Shown here: one piece after another, positions 38,876 through 47,094 of the stretch
How the letters are laid out: every line of letters begins with the position of its first letter
Numbering within the stretch: position 1 is the first letter of the stretch
NCBI RefSeq assembly: GCF_015143595.1
Contig: NZ_WYEU01000003.1
Coordinates: 428,884-492,883, forward strand
Reading direction: 5' to 3'
Source of the DNA: Sneathiella sp. P13V-1
GTDB taxonomy: Bacteria; Pseudomonadota; Alphaproteobacteria; Sneathiellales; Sneathiellaceae
DNA length: 64,000 bases
Notes under the pieces: generated by a model
What the model was told of the DNA's origin: nothing
What the model saw: the letters and a program-made list of their open reading frames with translations, nothing else
The model's database searches: none
Translations under genes and position numbers: made by a program

Positions 38876-39757
38876 TTAATCTGTCCCAGTTGTTGGACCT
38901 CTTGCCAATAAAAGCAACCCACAGATGATCAAGGCGAGGGCCGCATATTGCGTCCAGGTGGGCTCTACCTCCAAAAAGACCATGGACAGTAGAAAAGCGG
39001 TAGCGGGGCTGAGGGATAGAAAGGCAGTCACCATACCAGCGGGCGCATGGGTGAGGCCATATAACCAAAGCATAAAACCAGCACCGCTCGACAGGCCAAT
39101 GATGAACACAAACCAAATGGTTTGCGATGTCCATTGCAGCATAGGAGCGCCGCCTGTTTCAAATAGATCCATGATCCCAAGTGGGACCAATGAGGCGGCC
39201 ATGGCGATGACACTGACCCTCATCACGCCGTATCGCTTCAGATAAGGGCCAAATAAGATAGAGCATAAAGCACCTGTAAAAGTGGCCAGCGCCGCACTAA
39301 ACAATCCTCCGATTTCTGAAAAGCCTAAGCCACCAAAGGCCGCATCCCCTCCAAGCAAGATGGCAACACCGATAACGGTCAAACAAATCGCTCCAAATTC
39401 GGTTTTACGAAGCTTTGTTCTAAACAAAAGCCATGTAAGGCCAATGGTCATAAGTGGCAGGGTCGCAAAGACAAGCGAGACACGTACCGAATTTGAATAG
39501 AGAACCGCCAGATTAAGCAGCGCAATGAGGGCCCCAAATTGCCCAACACCGATTAAGGCAACAGGCAAAATATCCTTTCGTGCAATGGGGGGTGATTTCG
39601 CCCGAAGCGCGAAAGGTAACAAAAAGGTGAGGGCAATCAGATATCTCAGAAAACCAAGGCGTCCCGCGCCCACTTCGCCTACCACGGCTTCACTGACAAC
39701 CAATGCAAAGCCAACCTGAATACCGGTGACCGCCGCCGCGCTGAGAGCTAACCTCAC
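38876..39757 (-). CDS. EamA/DMT family transporter
   Basis: The 293-residue inner-membrane protein has about ten hydrophobic helices in two EamA repeats (first repeat from residue 5, second with ALATFTGALCSILFGPYLKR from about 150). Drug/metabolite transporters of this type often export amino acids or small toxic molecules. It overlaps the upstream MarR-GNAT gene by four bases (ATGA) and is probably under its control. The substrate is unknown. Confidence 0.9.
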   Translation of the reverse strand: MRLALSAAAVTGIQVGFALVVSEAVVGEVGAGRLGFLRYLIALTFLLPFALRAKSPPIARKDILPVALIGVGQFGALIALLNLAVLYSNSVRVSLVFATLPLMTIGLTWLLFRTKLRKTEFGAICLTVIGVAILLGGDAAFGGLGFSEIGGLFSAALATFTGALCSILFGPYLKRYGVMRVSVIAMAASLVPLGIMDLFETGGAPMLQWTSQTIWFVFIIGLSSGAGFMLWLYGLTHAPAGMVTAFLSLSPATAFLLSMVFLEVEPTWTQYAALALIICGLLLLARGPTTGTD

Positions 39758-40677
39758 AGAATAAGCTCCCAGGTTTCTAACGCCAGTTCTTCACCGTAAC
39801 TCTCATGCGGATCTGTTCCAATCAATTGGAAACCATGCCCTTCACAGAGATCTTGTGCTTCTTTCAAAGCGCTCAGTATTTGAATCTGAACGGTGCGGTA
39901 TTTTTTGGATCTGGAGAAACGAATGGCTTCCATTAGTAGTTTCCGCCCCAGCCCCACCTTGCGGGAGCCGGGTTCCACAAAAAGCTGGCGGATAAGTGCG
40001 GTCTCTTTGTCTCGCATGGCGACAACAACTGCACCAGCCATTTCCTCACCTCGCTCAGCTATCCAACACCTTTCTCGCTTGGGGTCAAAAGTTTTTATAA
40101 AATTGCTGACAGCCAATGAAAGGTCGGCCTCTAAATCCGAAGTCCAGCCGTATTTATCTGAAAAATAACGCGTTTGTTGAGACGCTAAAAAACTCAAATC
40201 ACCGGGGTTTGGGTCGCGTAAAACAATAAAGTTGTCAATTTGGCTATCCCCAAGCAGACGGCGAATTTTGAACATGGCCGCGATGATTTCTTGCCGGTTA
40301 CTTTGCGACAATGGCGCGAGGAGTTCCTCTACCTCCTGATCAGAAGCCGCTTCCATCTCAGCAAAAAACTCCCGTCCTTCCTCCGTTAGCGTCAGCTCAA
40401 GCCGTTTGGCATTGGGTATGGAAGGGGTCCGCTGGATCAGGTCATCTTTTTCAAGTTTGGAGACCAGCCGGCTCATATATCCCGGGTCAACCTGCAGATA
40501 CTCTCCTAAATCCCGGGCGGAAGGTGCCTGCCCCGCTGGCGCACTTGCCACTTCATACAACAACCGCAATTGCTGCAATGTGTATCTGGAATTGAGAAGC
40601 CCTTCATTCAACGCCCCGACGAGACGTGTATGAAAACGGTTAAATTCTCGAAATTTCTTGGTATCTGACGATTTCAT
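39754..40677 (-). CDS. MarR-GNAT fusion: regulator with acetyltransferase domain
   Basis: The 307-residue protein joins a MarR winged helix (residues about 1-140, RDLGEYLQVDPGYMSRLVSK, then LEKDDLIQR) to a GNAT domain (about 150-307, IAERGEEMAGAVVVAMRDKE and LFVEPGSRKVGLGRKLLMEA). A longer frame starts at 40,740, but a perfect dyad at 40,689-40,723 would then be coding, so ATG 40,677 is preferred. The gene is co-translated with the EamA exporter, so it may acetylate or sense a molecule that the exporter removes. Confidence 0.88.
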   Translation of the reverse strand: MKSSDTKKFREFNRFHTRLVGALNEGLLNSRYTLQQLRLLYEVASAPAGQAPSARDLGEYLQVDPGYMSRLVSKLEKDDLIQRTPSIPNAKRLELTLTEEGREFFAEMEAASDQEVEELLAPLSQSNRQEIIAAMFKIRRLLGDSQIDNFIVLRDPNPGDLSFLASQQTRYFSDKYGWTSDLEADLSLAVSNFIKTFDPKRERCWIAERGEEMAGAVVVAMRDKETALIRQLFVEPGSRKVGLGRKLLMEAIRFSRSKKYRTVQIQILSALKEAQDLCEGHGFQLIGTDPHESYGEELALETWELIL

Positions 40678-40688
40678 AGGAACATCGT

Positions 40689-40723
40689 CAATATATATGT
40701 TGCTTATGTCAACATATATATTG
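40689..40723. promoter_or_regulatory. Likely MarR operator: 14-bp perfect inverted repeat
   Basis: CAATATATATGTTG and CAACATATATATTG are exact reverse complements separated by seven bases, ending 12 bases before the chosen MarR-GNAT start. An autoregulatory operator is inferred from position and symmetry. Confidence 0.7.
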
Positions 40724-40766
40724 AATGAAGATTGTTTCACCCGACCAAAAGGGGGCAGCGACAGAA

Positions 40767-41318
40767 TCAGAAAGACGTTTCGATGATCACCATTAAAACC
40801 ACCTCTTCATCCATTGATTTATAGGTGTGAGGTCTGTCTGCAGGATACCGGTAATAATCTCCGGGGCTCATTTTCTCTAGGTTGTCATCTGGGCCAATGA
40901 AGGCCTCGCCTGAGCACACAAAGGCGTGCTCAATAGTCCCATCATGATGGGCTTCGGCACTCCGCGCCGTATTGGGCTGTAAATTAAAACGATACAATAC
41001 GCGCCTGCAATTTGGGGGGCAGTCTGAAAGGAGAGTGGCTGAATAGGAGGCGCTTTTTGAGGTTATCTCACACCCATCCGCTGCCCGGATTAGACTTGTC
41101 TGCGGCTCAGGCACTTCAAATAAGAAGTTAAACGGTACGTCCAACGCGGTGGCAATTGCCCATAGTGTTTCCAAATTCGGATTACCTTGTCCGGCTTCCA
41201 ATTGTGAAAGAGTAGATTTTGCAAGCCCGGCTTTATCGGCCAATGCGGACAAGCTTAGTTTCGCCCTCTTTCGTTCTCTTGCAATGGACTTAGCCACAAG
41301 TAAATTCGCTTTCACCAC
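40767..41318 (-). CDS. XRE-family regulator with C-terminal cupin domain
   Basis: The 183-residue protein has a helix-turn-helix at residues 8-62 (RAKLSLSALADKAGLAKSTL, then SQLEAGQGNPNLETLW) and a cupin at about 105-180 (EHAFVCSGEAFIGPDD and MSPGDYYRYPADRPHTYKSM). This layout is common in small-ligand-sensing repressors. It is divergent from azlCD with a 111-bp gap full of dyads, so it very likely regulates the azl transporter, perhaps in response to an amino acid. Confidence 0.92.
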   Translation of the reverse strand: MVKANLLVAKSIARERKRAKLSLSALADKAGLAKSTLSQLEAGQGNPNLETLWAIATALDVPFNFLFEVPEPQTSLIRAADGCEITSKSASYSATLLSDCPPNCRRVLYRFNLQPNTARSAEAHHDGTIEHAFVCSGEAFIGPDDNLEKMSPGDYYRYPADRPHTYKSMDEEVVLMVIIETSF

Positions 41319-41346
41319 ACACCCTTGATGATGTTATATCGAACAA

Positions 41347-41385
41347 CGTTCGTCTTGACGAACGCATTCCGTTCATTATAATGAA
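41347..41385. promoter_or_regulatory. Cluster of dyads in the XRE-cupin/azlC intergenic region
   Basis: Two perfect dyads lie side by side: CGTTCGTC-TT-GACGAACG (41,347-41,364) and TTCATTATAATGAA (41,372-41,385). Additional CGTTC half-sites flank them. They sit between divergent starts and are candidate binding sites of the XRE-cupin protein and promoter elements. Confidence 0.65.
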
Positions 41386-41429
41386 AACCGTTCGATTCCA
41401 AAACCAATATTCACGAAGGTCCCGGCGAT

Positions 41430-42155
41430 ATGACAAGCACGGATCAACATTTTTCCAGATTCAATTCTACTCCCGAAGCCCTTCAGGGTATGCGGGATGC
41501 GTTGCCTGTTCTGGCGGCCCTTGTCCCCTTCGGGATTATTTTTGGCACCATTGCCATTGAAAGCGGCCTCTCTTTTTGGGAGCTCTTCTTAACCTCACTG
41601 TCAATTTATGCCGGAGCCAGTCAGTATGTGATGCTTGATCTCATGGGTCAGCAAGTCCCCGTGATAATGATCGTGTTCTCTGTTTTCGCCCTTAATTTCA
41701 GGCATGTTCTCTACTCAGCTGCCATTGGACGAAAACTGGGTGCGTTTTCTTTTTGGCAGAAGGCATTGGCTTTCTTCCTATTAGTTGACCCGCAATATGC
41801 AGTATCCGAAGCCCGCGCAGCCCGGCAAAAGCTGACAAAATCATATTACTTCTCTTATGCCGCTGTTGTGTATTCGGCTTGGGTTATCTCTAGCTGTTTG
41901 GGGGCGGGTTTTGGCACTCTCTTAGAAAACCCGGAACGGTTCGGCCTTGATTTTGTCCTGCCTTTATACTTCATGGCATTGGTTATGGGATTTAAAGCCT
42001 ATAACGGGTTTGTTTGGATTATTGCGGGCAGTAGCGCAGCCTCTTTGATGGCTTATTATCTGGTCGGCAGCCCTTGGCATATCACCATCGGCGGATTGAG
42101 TGGACTGGTCGTCGCCGCCATTCTGAGCAAACCGAAGGAGGCTCCACATGAATGA
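41430..42155 (+). CDS. azlC: AzlC family amino-acid exporter large subunit
   Basis: The 241-residue membrane protein has the AzlC pattern: LAALVPFGIIFGTIAIESGL, then SIYAGASQYVMLDLM, ALNFRHVLYSAAIGRKLG and FFLLVDPQYAVSEARAARQK. AzlCD exports branched-chain amino acids or analogues. It overlaps azlD by eight bases, the normal arrangement. Confidence 0.93.
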   Translation: MTSTDQHFSRFNSTPEALQGMRDALPVLAALVPFGIIFGTIAIESGLSFWELFLTSLSIYAGASQYVMLDLMGQQVPVIMIVFSVFALNFRHVLYSAAIGRKLGAFSFWQKALAFFLLVDPQYAVSEARAARQKLTKSYYFSYAAVVYSAWVISSCLGAGFGTLLENPERFGLDFVLPLYFMALVMGFKAYNGFVWIIAGSSAASLMAYYLVGSPWHITIGGLSGLVVAAILSKPKEAPHE

Positions 42156-42447
42156 AGCTGTTCTCATCATCATCCTCTGCGCGGTTGCAACTTACATCAC
42201 CCGTATCGGCGGGCATCTGGTGCTTTCCCGCTTTGGGACATTAAACCATCGGGTTGAAGCTGCCTTAAATGCAGCTCCTATCGCCGTTCTTACCGCCCTT
42301 GTCGCCCCATATGCCGCCACCAAAGGTCCCGCAGAAGCAATCGCCTTCAGCATTTCCATCCTGATCTCCCTTCGCTTTTCTCTTCTGTATAGCGTAGCAG
42401 GTGGCTTGCTGGTCTTGAGCCTCTTAAGGCTGGCTCTGGTTGGGTGA
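42148..42447 (+). CDS. azlD: AzlD family amino-acid exporter small subunit
   Basis: The 99-residue protein has three to four membrane helices and the AzlD features ATYITRIGGHLVLSR and ALNAAPIAVLTALVAPY. It works with the overlapping azlC product as a two-component exporter. A short gap with AT-rich sequence follows, without a clear terminator. Confidence 0.92.
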   Translation: MNEAVLIIILCAVATYITRIGGHLVLSRFGTLNHRVEAALNAAPIAVLTALVAPYAATKGPAEAIAFSISILISLRFSLLYSVAGGLLVLSLLRLALVG

Positions 42448-42548
42448 CAGTTATTCTCCATCACGAATTTTTCAGTATGTGATCAGAAAAATAGCTGTTA
42501 ATTAATGGCGCGGGGCAGCAATTCATCTAGTTAAGGAACTGATACTAA

Positions 42549-43685
42549 ATGGCTGCCCTCTCCTCCCCTTTTACGTTGCGTGACGTTACTTTCAAAAACC
42601 GGATCGCAGTTTCCCCCATGAGCCAATATCGGGCCATCAATGGATATGCCAATAATTGGCATCTGGTGCATTTGGGGCGATTTGCCATGGGCGGTGCAGC
42701 CCTCGTCTATGCGGAGGCCACAGCCGTTGAAGCAGATGGCCGGCGCACGCACGGTGATTTAGGGCTTTGGGAAGATGAACAAATAGAAGGTCTTCGGCAG
42801 ATCACAAAATTCATCTCGGATGAAGGTGCTGTTCCCGGTATTCAGCTCAGCCACGCGGGCCGCAAAGCATCAGAACGCCGCCCTTGGCACGGGGAAACCC
42901 CGGTTGATGAAGAAGACATTACCTTACGAGGCGAAGCCCCCTGGCAGCCCATTGCCCCTTCACCAATTACCTATGCCGATGACTGGCCAGATCCCACGGT
43001 GATGACAGAAGCGGATATTGAGCGGGTCATTCACGCCTTTGGGGAAGCGGCGCGGCGTGCCAAAGAAGCTGGGTTCAAAATCATTGAAGTCTATGCCGCC
43101 CACGGATTTCTCGTTCACCAGTTCCTGTCTCCCATTTCAAATCTTCGGCGCGACAAATGGGGCGGAACTGCAGAAAACCGGCAGCGTTTTGCCATTGAAG
43201 TCGCACGGTCGATCCGGAAGCATTGGCCCGAGGAGCTTCCACTGGCCTTTCGCCTCTCTGCGACGGACTGGCTGGATGGTGGCATTGAGGTCGAAGACAC
43301 CGCCCAGATTGCCAACGCATTAAAAGCGGAAGGTGTTGACTTAATTGATTGTTCCAGCGGTGGCATTGCCGGTCGTGACCGCCCCCGCCGGATGGAAATC
43401 CGCCAAGGTTTTCAGGTTCCATTTGCGGCTAAGGTTAAGGAAGCAGCAGACATTCCAACAATGGCGGTTGGCTTTTTGTGGGATGCCAAAATCTGTGAGG
43501 GTATCATCGAAAATGGGGAAGCGGACATGATTGCCTTGGCGCGTGAACTCCTCGACGATCCGAACTGGCCGCTGCATGCCGCGACAGAGTTACAAAGCAA
43601 TGACAATCATGAAAAGTGGCATAACGAGTTTGGCTGGTGGCTGATGAAACGTGACCGTCTCTTAAAGAAACTCGGTATTCGGTAG
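42549..43685 (+). CDS. Old Yellow Enzyme family NADH:flavin oxidoreductase (YqjM-like)
   Basis: The 378-residue FMN enzyme reduces activated C=C bonds. It has the FMN/substrate motifs IQLSHAGRKAS and EVYAAHGFLVHQFLSPISNL, the phosphate-binding region and VGFLWDAKICEGIIENGEAD, plus MIALARELLDDPNWPLHAA. In the N-terminal segment VSPMSQYRAING, a serine occupies the position of the redox-tuning cysteine of classical YqjM (PMCxY). The start has AAGGA eight bases upstream. It stands just before an NTF2-like gene in the same direction. Confidence 0.92.
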   Translation: MAALSSPFTLRDVTFKNRIAVSPMSQYRAINGYANNWHLVHLGRFAMGGAALVYAEATAVEADGRRTHGDLGLWEDEQIEGLRQITKFISDEGAVPGIQLSHAGRKASERRPWHGETPVDEEDITLRGEAPWQPIAPSPITYADDWPDPTVMTEADIERVIHAFGEAARRAKEAGFKIIEVYAAHGFLVHQFLSPISNLRRDKWGGTAENRQRFAIEVARSIRKHWPEELPLAFRLSATDWLDGGIEVEDTAQIANALKAEGVDLIDCSSGGIAGRDRPRRMEIRQGFQVPFAAKVKEAADIPTMAVGFLWDAKICEGIIENGEADMIALARELLDDPNWPLHAATELQSNDNHEKWHNEFGWWLMKRDRLLKKLGIR

Positions 43686-43742
43686 CCGTAAACTTAAGCC
43701 TTTTCCACATCCTTAAGGGGTGACTTAAAGATATTCTGGGCT

Positions 43743-44216
43743 ATGCTCGTCAAAAAAGAAACAGAACCTGGGGGCAAAATCTTGAATATTGAACAGTTTA
43801 TGGCGGCTTATAAGCGCGTGTGGGAAGGTCAGGATTCTGAAGGGTTTGCAGCCCTTTTTACAGAAAATGGGGAATATTGGAACACACCCTTTCAGGTACA
43901 GAATACACCTGAGTTACGGGCGACCTATTGGGACCGCATCAAACTTCAGGAAGATATCTCGCTCCGCTATGAGGTTTTGGCAGATAATGAAAAGGGCGGT
44001 GTTGCCCATTGGAATGTGACCTATCAGGTCGCGTCAGAAGAGCTGTTTGAGATTTGGGCAAAATCGACGGGCACTGGATTACCAGACCGTAAAGCAGGGG
44101 ACCCTCTCCCCCGAATGGAACTTGATGGAACGCTTCAAGCAAGTTTTACAGACGACGGTTTGGCCTCTTGCGTCCGGATCTGGTGGCATTCCATCCCGCG
44201 TTTTCCAGAAGCGTAA
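43743..44216 (+). CDS. SnoaL/NTF2-like protein of unknown function
   Basis: The 157-residue protein has an NTF2-like cone fold: helix NIEQFMAAYKRVWEGQDSEG, then FAALFTENGEYWNTPF (typical SnoaL strand) and the closing strand ASCVRIWWHSIPRFPEA. The family includes polyketide cyclases, isomerases and non-enzymatic folds, so no activity can be assigned. Start uncertain: Met1 (43,743) or the segment beginning ILNIEQF about 13 residues later. Confidence 0.75.
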   Translation: MLVKKETEPGGKILNIEQFMAAYKRVWEGQDSEGFAALFTENGEYWNTPFQVQNTPELRATYWDRIKLQEDISLRYEVLADNEKGGVAHWNVTYQVASEELFEIWAKSTGTGLPDRKAGDPLPRMELDGTLQASFTDDGLASCVRIWWHSIPRFPEA

Positions 44217-44233
44217 AGCCTTCAAAATAAAGA

Positions 44234-44262
44234 GCCAGCTTCAAGATCATCTCGAAGCTGGC
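44234..44262. terminator. Stem-loop between NTF2-like and nitroreductase genes
   Basis: GCCAGCTTC and GAAGCTGGC form a 9-bp perfect stem with an 11-base loop between two convergent stops. On the reverse strand TCTTTATTTTG follows, so it may end the nitroreductase transcript. Confidence 0.55.
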
Positions 44263-44278
44263 ACATTTTGGCTGCTCG

Positions 44279-44920
44279 TTACTCTACAAGAGTGACAATT
44301 GTGTCTTTGGATTTCCGAACCTTCTTCATCGGAAGCAGCCAGTCCCCGCTTGTATCGCGATAGCCCAATGGCAGCAGGATCACGGAACGCAGACCACGCT
44401 CTCTCAAGCCCAAAATCTCATCAACTTTTGCAGGATCGAAACCTTCCATCGGGGTGCAATCCACTTCCTGTTCAGCCGCGGCCACCAAGGCGATACCGAG
44501 CGCGATATAGGCCTGACGCGCTGCGTGGGCATAGTTGGTTTCCGCATCACGCGGCACATAAGTGGCTTTCAGGTTCTTGTAGTATTCATCCATCAAAGGC
44601 AAGGAGCCACGCTCTTCTGTCATGAGTTTAGTGACGTCATCAATGCGCTCTTCGGTGTAGTTGTCCCAAGCGGCAAACACCAAAAGATGAGAGCCATCAG
44701 TAATCTGCGCCTGGTTCCAGGCAACTTTCTGGATCTCGGCAAGTTTCTCTGGGTTTGTCACGACGAGAAGCTCGAAAGGTTGCGTGCCGCTGGATGTGGG
44801 TGTCATCCGAATGGCTTCAACGATTGTGTCGACTTTTTCCTGAGGCACAGCCTTTGACGGGTCCATTTTCTTGGTGGCATAGCGCCAATTCAGCTGTTCG
44901 AGAAGCGTACTTTTTGTCAT
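44279..44920 (-). CDS. NfsB-like NAD(P)H nitroreductase
   Basis: The 213-residue FMN protein has the NfsB/DrgA pattern: LNWRYATKKMDPSKAVP at the N-terminus (FMN phosphate site), AIRMTPTSSGTQPFELLVVT, and the C-terminal ERGLRSVILLPLGYRDTSGD. It reduces quinones or nitro compounds. The HxlR gene at 45,041 is divergent, an arrangement in which HxlR represses oxidoreductase genes under quinone or electrophile stress. Confidence 0.92.
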   Translation of the reverse strand: MTKSTLLEQLNWRYATKKMDPSKAVPQEKVDTIVEAIRMTPTSSGTQPFELLVVTNPEKLAEIQKVAWNQAQITDGSHLLVFAAWDNYTEERIDDVTKLMTEERGSLPLMDEYYKNLKATYVPRDAETNYAHAARQAYIALGIALVAAAEQEVDCTPMEGFDPAKVDEILGLRERGLRSVILLPLGYRDTSGDWLLPMKKVRKSKDTIVTLVE

Positions 44921-45040
44921 TTTATTCTACGTGGTCCTATAAAAATTACACTGGTATACATTTGTTACCTGCTATATATAGAGAACCATATTAAGGCACA
45001 AGAGGGCACACGGCTGAAACCTGGTAACATAGAGGGAACT

Positions 45041-45421
45041 GTGATGGGCATTACGGCACAATGTACAGATTGCAAACGCATCCATGATGTTCTGTCCCGG
45101 GTCGGGGACAAGTGGAGTGTGTTGGTGATCATTTCCCTTTCCCAATACGGAACTCTGCGCTTCAATGAATTAAAACGACATCTGGGGATTTCCCAGCGCA
45201 TGTTGAGCCGTACATTGCGGGAATTGGAGCGCGACGGCCTCGTCAACCGCACCCAATATCCCACTATCCCCCCAAAGGTGGAATACTCCCTCACCCCGCT
45301 GGGTCACTCGTTCAAAGAGCCCTTGAGAGAATTAGGCCTCTGGGCCGTCGAAAACCTACCCAAAATCGACAAAGCAAGAGAAGCGTTTGATGAGATGAAT
45401 GAGGTTAAGGAGGGGGTTTAA
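45041..45421 (+). CDS. HxlR family transcriptional regulator
   Basis: The 126-residue winged-helix protein carries the HxlR pattern: CTDCKRIHDVLSRVGDKWSV, then LRFNELKRHLGISQRMLSRT and LRELERDGLVNRTQYPTIPP. Two cysteines near the N-terminus (Cys7 and Cys10) could be redox sensors, as in related YodB/QorR proteins. GAGGGA lies six bases before the ATG. It is divergent from the nitroreductase, its probable target. Confidence 0.93.
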   Translation: MMGITAQCTDCKRIHDVLSRVGDKWSVLVIISLSQYGTLRFNELKRHLGISQRMLSRTLRELERDGLVNRTQYPTIPPKVEYSLTPLGHSFKEPLRELGLWAVENLPKIDKAREAFDEMNEVKEGV

Positions 45422-45452
45422 CTTCCTCATCCACTGAGGCTGGGGCGCAAAT

Positions 45453-46463
45453 TTAGCAGCCTTTATATTTAGCTTTTTTACACTGCTCTGCCATAGCTAG
45501 TGCATGCGCTTTTTGCTCTGCACTCAAAGCTGGGCCTATGGTATTCATAAGACTTGTTTTTTCGCCTCTTTGTATTGCTAGGGCAGACCACATGTATCCT
45601 CTAACGAGATCACGGGAAGTTCCGCGAGCCAATACATACAGATACCCCAACTTGGCCTGAGCCTTTCCATATCCTTGTTCGGCAGATAGTTTTAACCACT
45701 TAAACGCTTCGTCTAGATTCTTTTCAACTCCAAGCCCCTTCTCATGGAAAGTTGAAAAATTATACTGCCCAATCATGTCATTTTGCTCAGCTGATCTACG
45801 AAACCATCCAATAGCTTCCACTGTGTTTTTAGGAATACCTTTCCCCTGAAAGTACATAACACCTAAGATATTTTGAGCTTTTGCATTATTTTGATTAGCT
45901 GATTTAAGGTACCACTTATAAGCCTCTTGATAATTCTTTGTAACACCATCTCCAAACTCATAGAGTCTGCCCAATTTAAACTGAGCTTCTGATTTCTCTT
46001 GTTCCGCGGCAAGTCTATACCATTTAGCCGCTTCAACAGGATCGCGAGTAAGGCCTTTATTCTTGCTAAGCCAGGTGGCTGGAGCGCCCGAACGGTAAAG
46101 GTTACCCAAATTTATTTGCGCAGTTGCATTACCTTGTTCGGCTGCAATTTTTAACCACCGGATACCCTCTTTGAAATTTATAACACCGCTCAATCCTGTA
46201 ACATACATAACCCCTACTTCAACCTGCGCTCTGACATCTCCATTTTCAGCGGCTTTGAGATATTCTTTTTGCGCCAGTGGATAATTATGTTTTTTAAATG
46301 CCTCATTGCCCTTTTCATAGTCTGCCAACACCAAATCCGTTGATGTTGTGAATAGGATTTGGACTAGTAGTGCTACTAAAATCATCTTCCCGATTAGGCG
46401 GCCACTGATTGCAACACTCTCAAGTTTAGCAAGCATTTGATGTTGTCCAATTCTAGTTCTCAT
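45453..46463 (-). CDS. Secreted or anchored Sel1-repeat protein
   Basis: The 336-residue protein has a membrane/signal segment at about residues 27-48 (MILVALLVQILFTTSTDLVL, then ADYEKG) and about six to seven Sel1 repeats with the pattern A..Y..AAE.G...AQ..LG.LY..G. Such repeats form a superhelix that binds partner proteins, often in the periplasm. The 26 residues before the hydrophobic segment are long for a signal peptide, so Met27 may be the real start. The specific role is unknown. Confidence 0.85.
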   Translation of the reverse strand: MRTRIGQHQMLAKLESVAISGRLIGKMILVALLVQILFTTSTDLVLADYEKGNEAFKKHNYPLAQKEYLKAAENGDVRAQVEVGVMYVTGLSGVINFKEGIRWLKIAAEQGNATAQINLGNLYRSGAPATWLSKNKGLTRDPVEAAKWYRLAAEQEKSEAQFKLGRLYEFGDGVTKNYQEAYKWYLKSANQNNAKAQNILGVMYFQGKGIPKNTVEAIGWFRRSAEQNDMIGQYNFSTFHEKGLGVEKNLDEAFKWLKLSAEQGYGKAQAKLGYLYVLARGTSRDLVRGYMWSALAIQRGEKTSLMNTIGPALSAEQKAHALAMAEQCKKAKYKGC

Positions 46464-46632
46464 TTTCTATATTCAGGCTGCCTCTTTGGCGATTCCGCCC
46501 CAAATTATCTTCAAAAAAGAGATTTAAAATCAAGGTTAATCCCCTTGAACATGTAAACTTAATACTCTTAACAACAAATTTCTCATTACCTCAAACACCC
46601 AACGCTTAATGAACTGGCGGCGCTTATCATGT

Positions 46633-46657
46633 AAAAAACCCCGCGAAAGTCGCGGGG
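46633..46657 (-). terminator. Rho-independent terminator after the DUF465-like gene
   Basis: CCCCGCGA and TCGCGGGG (46,639-46,646 with 46,650-46,657) form a GC-rich stem; on the reverse strand it runs into TTTTTT, about ten bases beyond the gene stop. Confidence 0.92.
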
Positions 46658-46665
46658 CTTTTAAG

Positions 46666-46968
46666 TTAGCTCAAGGAGCGGATGTTATCTTTTACCTTCA
46701 GGCGTAATCTCTTCAGTTTTTGAAGTCGGATACTGTCGGGGCGGGGTCTGGCGATTTCTTTCGCTATCTTTTGGTTCAAACCGACAATCTTGCTTTTCAA
46801 AGATGCAATTCTTGATGCAACAGCCCCTCTTTTGGATCTGAATTTCTGCAGCGTGCTTTTCGCGCGCTCCTTCAATCGCCTGCGATCCACCTTTATCTCG
46901 CGACGCGCTGACGAAGAGCTATTCTCCGATCCATTAGGGGCGTTCCGATCCACATGAGAGCCGTTCAT
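46666..46968 (-). CDS. Small basic protein with C-terminal DUF465 (YdcH)-like helix pair
   Basis: The 100-residue protein has a polar, Ser/Asn-rich first 25 residues, then a strongly basic coiled-coil region. The C-terminus (LNQKIAKEIARPRPDSIRLQ, then KLKRLRLKVKDNIRSL) has the spacing of the DUF465/YdcH motif. YdcH proteins are usually only 55-80 residues and acidic to neutral, so the added basic N-terminal half is unusual and could bind nucleic acid. The gene has its own strong terminator. Function unknown. Confidence 0.75.
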   Translation of the reverse strand: MNGSHVDRNAPNGSENSSSSARREIKVDRRRLKERAKSTLQKFRSKRGAVASRIASLKSKIVGLNQKIAKEIARPRPDSIRLQKLKRLRLKVKDNIRSLS

Positions 46969-47052
46969 CTATATCTCCTCCGATTTGATTTTCTACCTAT
47001 CAGAGGTGGGTATTTTTTCCGGTTCTTTTAATTGATAGGGGCTGGCAGGGTC

Positions 47053-47067
47053 ATTGATTTCATCAAT
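47053..47067. repeat. ATTGAT dyad upstream of the DUF465-like gene
   Basis: ATTGAT-TTC-ATCAAT is a perfect 6-bp dyad between the DUF465-like gene and the LysR stop. The same half-sites occur in the LysR/sbtA intergenic region at 48,068-48,086. It may be a second LysR-type binding site. Confidence 0.35.
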
Positions 47068-47094
47068 CAAATACCGACACGCCAATTAGCCCCG

